Assembly: GCF_963678635.1 (NCBI RefSeq)
Contig: NC_087068.1
Location: 29,018,318 to 29,082,317, forward strand
Direction of reading: 5' to 3'
Length of the DNA stretch: 64,000 nt
DNA from: Symsagittifera roscoffensis
Taxonomy: Eukaryota > Xenacoelomorpha > Acoela > Convolutidae
Positions 55,701-64,000 of this stretch are shown one piece after another; position 1 is the stretch's first letter, and every line of letters begins with the position of its first letter. The notes beneath the pieces are model-generated. The model made no database searches and was not told the origin of the DNA. It worked only from the letters and a program-made list of their open reading frames with translations. Position numbers and translations under genes: made by a program.

Positions 55701-58084
55701 ACGATCGATATTGCATAAATACGGGGGTTAAAGATGAAAAAAGAACAGTTGAACCTATGTTAAATAGCTTTTTCAGAACTAAATACATTTTTTTGATCAA
55801 CAAATCTTTTGATGGTTTAGCGAGAAAACAACATAATATGCAACTCTAGTCAATGTAACTTGGTCTACGGTTAAATCTGCAACCTAATATTCAACTGAAG
55901 ATATATCAATCTACAGAACCAACAAATGAATGGAAAACTAAATTTTCTAAATAGATTATAAATCTCAAAACAATAACTAAAATTTTTGTTTCGAACCAAA
56001 ACTTCCACTGACTTAAATTTTCTATACAAAACTAAATAATTACTTGAGAGCAGTTTTCGATGTGTCAAAAAACTCTATTCGGACCGTCGACCAAAAAATT
56101 TTCAACAATTTGTTTTGACGTTTTCTCGTCCAATGCAAGTTAGTAAGCCTTGGTTTTTTCTTCTGACCACTAAAACTGCTTCTCATGACTCACTGGTCAT
56201 ATTTGAGAAGAAGTTTGATACCGTTGGAAAATTCGTTTGGGAGATCAACAGAAAAATTAAAAAATTGTTCATCACCATTTTTTATTTTTTTAAAGATGAA
56301 AGCTGGCATTTCTTGGCTGAAAGAAGGCATTTCTTTGCAAATCTCTGCTTGCGACTTTGACTTTATTTGAATATATCTATATGTAAAACGTAATGATTAT
56401 ATTTTTGTGTGAGTATTTGTGTTTATAAGTAAATCCAAGTTAATATCTTTTGTGTATGCGTGTATGTATGCAAGTTGATGTGTTTGTATGTATGAGTACA
56501 TTTTTTTTCCTTACGCGCTTGTAAACCAAAACAATTGTAACTAGAAGAATAAATATAACCCAACTTGATTTTTACTAATGTTTCTAGATTTTTGGTGAAG
56601 GTTTGACAAGATACTATATGCATAGTATATATGTACGCACATATGCTTTGTGTATGTGTGTATTTATGTAAACTGTATAAATCTATGTAAAAGTGTACAA
56701 CTTTTTGCTTGTATAAAGGTAATTTATCATGTTATATTCATTTGTATGTATTCTACTATTTGTTATACTATATTCTATTATTTGTATTCTATTATATGTT
56801 ATACTATTTATGTGTATTCAATTGATTATTTAGAAGTTGTGTAAATTTGTATGTTTTTATGTAAGTAAGATTTCTTGACTGCATGTCCGCTTGATTGAGT
56901 GAATGAATTCAAGCAAATATTTTGTATCAGTGTATGTTTTTAGGCAAGTACTTATGCATATTCATATATGAGTATGAAAGGCACATTTATTTGATTGTAT
57001 GTAGAGACGTATGAATTCCAGTGTCAGCAAAATTTGCGTGTGTGTCTATTTATGTAAACTATGTATCTATAAAAAAGTGTAATACTTTTTGCATGTAAAA
57101 ATGTCATCAATCATGTATTTACATACTAGTTGTGTGTATTCAATTGAGTATTTAGAAGTTATGTATATTTGTATGTTTTTATGTAAGAAGAACTTTTGAC
57201 TGCATGTCCGCTTGATTGAGTGAATGAAGACCAGCAATTATTTTGTATCAATGTGTGTTTTTCAGTTTAAAATCATTTAAAAATTTGCTTGTTTGCAAAT
57301 TGTACAAATTTATGATTGAAAATTTATGTCTGTTTAAAAGGAAAGTGTGTACACATGAGTCGTTGCATGCTTTTAAAGTACGATCCATGTCTGTTTGTCG
57401 GCAAGTATCTACGTATTTTCGTATATGAGTATGAAAGACATGTTTATATGATTGTATGTAAAGACGTATGAATGCCGGTCTGTATTGCCTGAATGTGTTG
57501 TATTTGTCCACATTCACTCTTTTGTCTGAATTTGTATATATTTGTCTTGAAAGTGTGAAGTGAATGTAAGCTGGTTGTGTGTTTAAATTGGGTTCTATTT
57601 TAAAGGTCAGCCAAAAGATTAAGTCAAAATATTTTTTATGTGTGTAAGCACTTCTCGTATAATTGATTGCAGTTTTAAAAGTATGTAAGCAAGTATGTAA
57701 AATTTATGTATCTATGGTAGTTTATTTGCATTCTTCTTCTGTATAAGACTATGTACGTTTGTATTCATACCTTTATCTAAGACTTCATTTTGAATGTTTG
57801 TATGTATGGAAGTATTTTTGCATATATGTATGTAATTTTGTGCGTATGGTTGTATGAATGTCTCCAAGTAACTTTAAATTTGTATGTATATATGTAAGTA
57901 CGTTTTTATGTATCTATGTATGCATGCATGAATGTAAGTATGTATGTATGTATGTGTTTATGTAAGTTTGTGCTTATGTATGCATGTATGTATGTTTGTA
58001 CTCAGTAAGTGTTTATGTCATTATTTTTTGTATGTAAGTTTGTATGAATAACTTTATGTAAGTATTTAAATGTGTATGAATAAA
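52717..58084 (+). repeat. Direct repeat of right arm plus spacer, copy A
   Basis: 680-bp spacer (52717-53397) followed by the inverted arm (53398-58084). Repeats at 58277-63644 (offset about 5560). No gene recognised. Ends at ...GTATGAATAAA, where copy B runs on into the rest of the arm. Confidence 0.92.
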
Positions 58085-58341
58085 TGACTACACCAGTGAG
58101 AGGCGTTGCTCGTCGCTACACTCCTCAGAACACCTCTCACTGGTGTAGTCGGTACGGCTTAACTATCAGCCCAACAATAAAAACGCTGTATTACCGAATG
58201 AAGCTAGGCAAGATTGGAACAGAAACGTTTAAGGGTTATCCAACGAATTTTAAAAAAATTAATTTGATAGATAGACAACTGAGTACAATTTTTGAAAGTC
58301 TATGTGGCAAAACTTCACGAACATTGATTGCATTTAAGTGA
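58084..58341 (+). CDS. Unrecognised 85-codon ORF across the hairpin junction
   Basis: Open from the ATG at 58084 to 58341. The first 22 codons lie in the hairpin. The remainder (for example KLGKIGTETFKGYPTNFKK then IFESLCGKTSRTLIAFK) has protein-like composition and could be the C-terminal exon of a gene or element otherwise lost in the gap: its last 20 codons also follow the gap at 52717-52779. No family assigned. Confidence 0.25.
   Translation: MTTPVRGVARRYTPQNTSHWCSRYGLTISPTIKTLYYRMKLGKIGTETFKGYPTNFKKINLIDRQLSTIFESLCGKTSRTLIAFK
58086..58150. repeat. Long hairpin between the two right-arm copies
   Basis: 22-bp arms (58086-58107 and 58129-58150, starting GACTACACCAGTGAGAGG) complementary with a single mismatch, around a 21-nt loop. 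Composition is GC-richer than the surroundings. It does not resemble common sequencing adapters I can recall. Confidence 0.85.
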
Positions 58342-61300
58342 ACAACAGCAGTTTATGTGCGCATTTTGGGCGAACGTGCAATCATCTGATTTATCAAAGA
58401 TCAACAAAACTTAGGCAACTGAAAAAAAAAATTAAAACCTGCTAATGAAGGGCATGTATATAAGTTCTAGCCTTGTTTAACATATTAAATTTTAAGCAAA
58501 ATTGATATGACCACAACAGTAAGACCAACGTGTTGCAAGATTATCAACATAGAGTAGGATTCTGTTACAGGCGTTCCTTAACAAAACCTTAAACAAACAA
58601 AACAAATTCTATTTCAAAAACACTCATACACAGCAACATTCATCTCAAACAAAAAAATAGATGCATGTATTTCTGAATTGTACATGTTTTTAAACATTTA
58701 AAATTTACGTTGACGTGACACAAACAAGACTTTTCATGACAAAACAGGACTTAAGTCTAGTTCATTTTGAGTTTTTTCATTTATACAAAGATAAACAAAC
58801 CCATACAGGCGTCAGCCCGAAATTGAGTTGGAAAAATTATACAAACTTAGACACTTACATACCCGCATACTTCATATATAAATAAACATTCGTTTTTTCA
58901 CACTATATATGAAATACCTAGTGAGAATTATTTGAAAATCTGAAACAGAAATTTAAATGATTTTAGTTATTCGCTTTATTACTAATTAAAATTGCTCATA
59001 TTAGGTTAGTTAGGTTAAGAAATGAATGATAAGTTTTGTAAAACCATATCACACACTATATGTCTATGAAGGCATAGAATTACGTTTTAATGTAGTATCT
59101 GGTAAATTTTTAGTATGTGGTGAACTATTCAGAAATCAAGAGCAGCAAAAAAATTTGGAATGAATTGTTTTTCTATTTAAAGTGGCACTTCTGATGGCAT
59201 AGTTTTGATCACATAAGTGAATTTATACATACGAATCATTATATACAAATGTATGTAACCACAAACATACAAAGTAGACGTTAATCGTGCTTACTTTACA
59301 ATTAAAAACTGATTACAATGCCTATCTACACGCACTAATTTTACGTATTCAAACCTGATTGATAATCTGTACCCACTTAGCATCTGGTAAAACAATCTAG
59401 AATAGATAAAAAAAGAGAAGAATTTGGGTTGATTTTCACATCGAATTTTTTTCCATAACAATTATTTATCCTAAATTGATTCGAAAATTTTTTAGAACAA
59501 CATGCTTGTACATCTTTTCTGATATAACTTTTCCAATACAAGCAAACCATATAACATTTGAATATCGAACATGCAATGCAGTTTACACATAATTATATTA
59601 TTTTGCAGTATCTGGTTGAACATAGTACAAATACAACACCTAGTAAAATGTTCTAGAGGTTCTTCACTAATCTGGAAATAAAGCTACATTGAGTTTGATT
59701 TTTGGCTTTACTTTTAGCTATTGTTACTCTTCTGAACATGTATACATAAAAATTAACAATTACACATACCGATAAACACGCGTAAAAAATCAAACACGGA
59801 CATATATACATAAACTCTAGTTTATTTGAGCCATTCGTTTATCAGCCAGTGATAGATCATACACAGCGAGGCCAAATTGGATACGTTTTCCAGCAGATAA
59901 ACAAATTCCGGTAAGACTAAATCACGTTGAAATGTAAACGGTTTCTTTTTGAAAATCTTTTTGGTTGTGGACTGACATCTATACCCAATCATAAATCTCA
60001 ATCGAACATGGGGAAACCTATATGTTCATTTCAGATTAGCCGCTGAATACGAGATATGAATGTGAGCCCAAAACAATGCTGTATTTTTTTCTTGTCCAAA
60101 ACTGTTCAATTTGAAGAAGAGAAAAAGAGTCGATAAAATTACTATCAAAAGTTAGAAAAGATGTGCTCTTGATTATACAAAACAAAGTCTTTATCAGCTA
60201 TTTCATTTTCAATTCAAGATAAGATAGTTCTATTTTTACCGCATAAACAACGCCTCTGCAGGCGCATGCTTTCATCATTTGATTCATAATTTTACCCGTT
60301 TCAATCACTTTTTGCTCTCCGTTACCGCAAAACTTTATAAAATTTTATGTGTAAGTTTTGACTGATTCCGCTCAAGAACGTACAGTTTGTGACAAGACTG
60401 GTCACGGAGATTTTCTTTCCTTATTAGACAACAATTAAATTCAAATAATGATAATTGGATCACACTTACTCACATAATTTCCATTAATGTTATCTAATTC
60501 CATTTATATCTTTTGAAAATAAGGTTTAAAAGGCCATGCGAAAAGATGAATTTTCGATCACCGGAGTTTATATCATCGATTCAGCGCAAATAGCCAAAGT
60601 TAAGCTAATCAAAGATCTAGATTTATTCATCTCCTTATGAGTGCATTCCTCTTTCGTAGAGTCAAATTGGATCTTCCCAGGAAGTCGAGAGGCCCAAGTC
60701 GGCCTGGAAATTGAGCCATCAGCTTCACCTTGTTACTCTCGTTGCAGAAATCAGTCTAACAAAGAGCCCTTGGAGCAGTCGGCAGACAACCGATATTAGC
60801 CAAATGTAAACGCCAGTTGCTCGCAAAATACAAGAAAAAGGATCGGAACGCATCAATCTCTGTTATACGTGGCGTCAATTGAAAAGTTTTCAGTCTGTTT
60901 AGTGTTTTGTGCTGCTTTTTTCAGATAGTTATTTTACTAATGTTTAGTTGTTTGTTTTGTAATTTAAATTAAATAAAACAAAAAGAACAATTTTTTTTGC
61001 TCTTAATTCTTTAAAATTAAAAAAAAACTGTGTTCCAATTAGAATCATGTCTAAAAAACGGTCGTTCTAGAAAATTCAAATTCATAAAACAAGATTGAGT
61101 TGTTTATTTTGCACAAATTCAAAATTTTTTGAAAGTTTTCTTTATTACTGAAAAAATGAGTTGAACCAGCTTAGAACAAATTTTGTTTTCTCTAAAACAT
61201 ACCTTTTACCGTTAGTTTTATCATAGTAAAAAAATTACTTTCTAAGATTCTGTAACTCAAACGATCGATATTGCATAAATACGGGGGTTAAAGATGAAAA

Positions 61301-64000
61301 AAGAACGGTTGAACCTATGTTAAATAGCTTTTTCTGAACTAAATACATTTTTTCGATCAACAAATCTTTTGATGGTTTAGCGAGAAAACAACATAATATG
61401 CAACTCTAGTCAATGTAACTTGGTCTACGGTTAAATCTGCAACCTAATATTCAACTGAAGATATATCAATCTACAGAACCAACAAATGAATGGAAAAACT
61501 AAATTTTCTAAATAGATTATAAATCTCAAAACAATGACTAAAATTTTTGTTTCGAACCAAAACTTCCACTGACTTAAATTTTCTATACAAAACTAAATAA
61601 TTACTTGAGAGCAGTTTTCGATGTGTCAAAAATCTCTATTCGGACCGTCGATCAAAAAATTTTCAACAATTTGTTTTGACGTTTTCTCGTCCAATGCAAG
61701 TTAGTAAGCCTTGGTTTTTTCTTCTGACCACTAAAAATGCTTCTCATGACTCACTGGTCATATTTGAGACGAAGTTTGATACCGTTGGAAAATTCGTTTG
61801 GTAGATCAACAGAAAAATTAAAAAATTGTTCATCACCATTTTTTATTTTTTTAAAGATGAAAGCTGGCATTTCTTGGCTGAAAGAAGGCATTTCTTTGCA
61901 AATCTCTGCTTGCGACTTTGACTCTATTTGAATATATCTATATGTAAAACGTATTGATTATATTTTTGTGTGAGTATTTGTGTTTATAAGTAAATCCAAG
62001 TTAAAATCTTTTGTGTATGCGTGTATGTATGCAAGTTGATGTGTTTGTATGTATGAGTACAATTTTTTTCCTTACGCGCTTGTAAACCAAAACAATTGTA
62101 ACTAGAAGAATAAATATAACCCAACTTGATTTTTACTAATGTTTCTAGATTTTCGTGAAGGTTTGACAAGATACTATATGCATAGTATATATGTACGCAC
62201 ATATGCTTTGCGTATGTGTGTATTTATGTAAACTGTATAAATCTATGTAAAAGTGTACAACTTTTTGCTTGTATAAAGGTAATTTATCATGTTATATTCA
62301 TTTGTATGTATTCTACTATTTGTTATACTATATTCTATTATTTGTATTCTATTATATGTTATACTATTTATGTGTATTCAATTCATTATTTAGAAGTTGT
62401 GTAAATTTGTATGTTTTTATGTAAGTAAGATTTCTTGACTGCATGTCCGCTTGATTGAGTGAATGAATTCAAGCAAATATTTTGTATCAGTGTATGTTTT
62501 TAGGCAAGTACTTATGCATATTCATATATGAGTATGAAAGGCACGTTTATTTGATTGTATGTAGAGACGTATGAAATCCAGTGTCAGCAAAATTTGCGTG
62601 TGTGTCTATTTATGTAAACTATGTATCTATAAAAAAGTGTAATACTTTTTGCATGTAAAAATGTCATCAATCATGTATTTACATACTAGTTGTGTGTATT
62701 CAATTGAGTATTTAGAAGTTATGTATATTTGTATGTTTTTATGTAAGAAGAACTTTTGACTGCATGTCCGCTTGATTGAGTGAATGAAGACCAGCAATTA
62801 TTTTGTATCAATGTGTGTTTTTCAGTTTAAAATCATTTAAAAATTTGCTTGTTTGCAAATTGTACAAATTTATGATTGAAAATTTATGTCTGTTTAAAAG
62901 GAAAGTGTGTACACATGAGTCGTTGCATGCTTTTAAAGTACGATCCATGTCTGTTTGTCGGCAAGTATCTACGTATTTTCGTATATGAGTATGAAAGACA
63001 TGTTTATATGATTGTATGTAAAGACGTATGAATGCCGGTCTGTATTGCCTGAATGTGTTGTATTTGTCCACATTCACTCTTTTGTCTGAATTTGTATATA
63101 TTTGTCTTGAAAGTGTGAAGTGAATGTAAGCTGGTTGTGTGTTTAAATTGGGTTCTATTTTAAAGGTCAGCCAAAAGATTAAGTCAAAATATTTTTTATG
63201 TGTGTAAGCACTTCTCGTATAATTGATTGCAGTTTTAAAAGTATGTAAGCAAGTATGTAAAATTTATGTATCTATGGTAGTTTATTTGCATTCTTCTTCT
63301 GTATAAGACTATGTACGTTTGTATTCATACCTTTATCTAAGACTTCATTTTGAATGTTTGTATGTATGGAAGTATTTTTGCATATATGTATGTAATTTTG
63401 TGCGTATGGTTGTATGAATGTCTCCAAGTAACTTTAAATTTGTATGTATATATGTAAGTACGTTTGTATGTATCTATGTATGCATGCATGAATGTAAGTA
63501 TGTATGTATGTATGTGTTTATGTAAGTTTGTGCTTATGTATGCATGTATGTATGTTTGTACTCAGTAAGTGTTTATGTCATTATTTTTTGTATGTAAGTT
63601 TGTATGAATAACTTTATGTAAGTATTTAAATGTGTATGAATAAACGTATGTATGTAATAAAATACCTATGACTATTTTTTGTGAGTATGCATTTATGTTT
63701 GCAACTTATGAAAATGTGTTAATGTTTCTTAAGTTTACAAGTATTCAGCTTTATATGTTTGGTGGGTATGTATGTTTGAGTATAGTTTTAATCGTTTATT
63801 TTATTTCATTAAGAAGTATATATGTAACTCAATCCAAACCTTTCCTATCTTTCTTCTTAAGTTTCTCGAATATTCTAGAATAATCAACCAGACACTATAT
63901 TGATAGTTTGTTTCATTTTCTTGATTTGCAAAACAATTTGATAATTGTTTTTAAAAATTTTCCTCGAAATTTTTGATCCTCCAGATATCCTCATTAGGAA
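58277..64000 (+). repeat. Direct repeat of right arm plus spacer, copy B (runs off the window)
   Basis: Spacer 58277-58958 and inverted arm 58959-64000, continuing past the point where copy A stops and reaching the equivalent of 47482 at the window end. The 81-codon frame of the other arms (56115-56360; 49561-49806 minus) is interrupted here by a TAG near 61802, so it is unlikely to be a gene. Confidence 0.92.

Noticed and set aside
58086-58150. Sequencing-adapter hairpin left in the assembly
   Set aside because: It does not match the common long-read adapters I remember, though I could not run a search.

Overview
The window looks like an AT-rich invertebrate (metazoan) nuclear genome; I cannot name the species. 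The evidence is a decayed non-LTR retrotransposon reverse transcriptase, a candidate spliced host gene with GT-AG intron signals, a very large Ty3/gypsy-type LTR retroelement with an envelope-like gene, several small terminal-inverted-repeat elements, ATAC/GTAT microsatellites and a 200-base assembly gap. There are no bacterial-type operons, rRNA genes or CRISPR arrays.

Layout. 2-773: remnant of a non-LTR reverse transcriptase. 2357-2922: two candidate exons of a small host gene, with a signal peptide, a six-cysteine C-C-CC-C-C domain and a transmembrane segment; the downstream intron is interrupted by the retroelement. 2952-32581: an LTR retroelement with two 411-bp LTRs that read as identical, a 4-bp ACAG target duplication, and a 29.6 kb span. 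It is this long because 10.7-11.0 kb of its interior (gag to the first third of env) is present twice head to tail (4956-15704 and 15705-26702). Without the duplication the element would be about 18.9 kb, still very large for Ty3/gypsy. 32582-40400: flank with dispersed repeats, a hAT-like MITE, a 995-bp inverted-repeat element and a 1.85-kb element filled with GGAACGTTC-like repeats. 40398-49165: a 4.38-kb direct tandem duplication. 47482-64000: a large inverted repeat with two right-hand copies, a 200-N gap at its centre and a long hairpin between the right-hand copies.

How the retroelement genes work together. In order: a basic 155-aa ORF, a 1000-aa Gag with one CCHC knuckle, an in-frame UAG, Pol (protease, reverse transcriptase, RNase H, integrase), a 62-aa two-helix membrane ORF, a 391-codon ORF with no AUG, an 887-aa envelope-like glycoprotein, and a 604-aa unrecognised ORF that starts inside the env stop codon (ATGA). 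This suggests expression by stop-codon readthrough, by frameshifting or splicing for the AUG-less ORF, and by termination-reinitiation at env/ORF5. Both Pol copies carry breaks, at different places. The env-like protein, the AUG-less ORF and the 604-aa ORF are the least familiar parts and the best candidates for undescribed biology.

Caution. Three separate near-identical duplications in one 64-kb window, plus single-base homopolymer differences between copies, raise the possibility that some of the structure is an assembly artefact from merged haplotypes.
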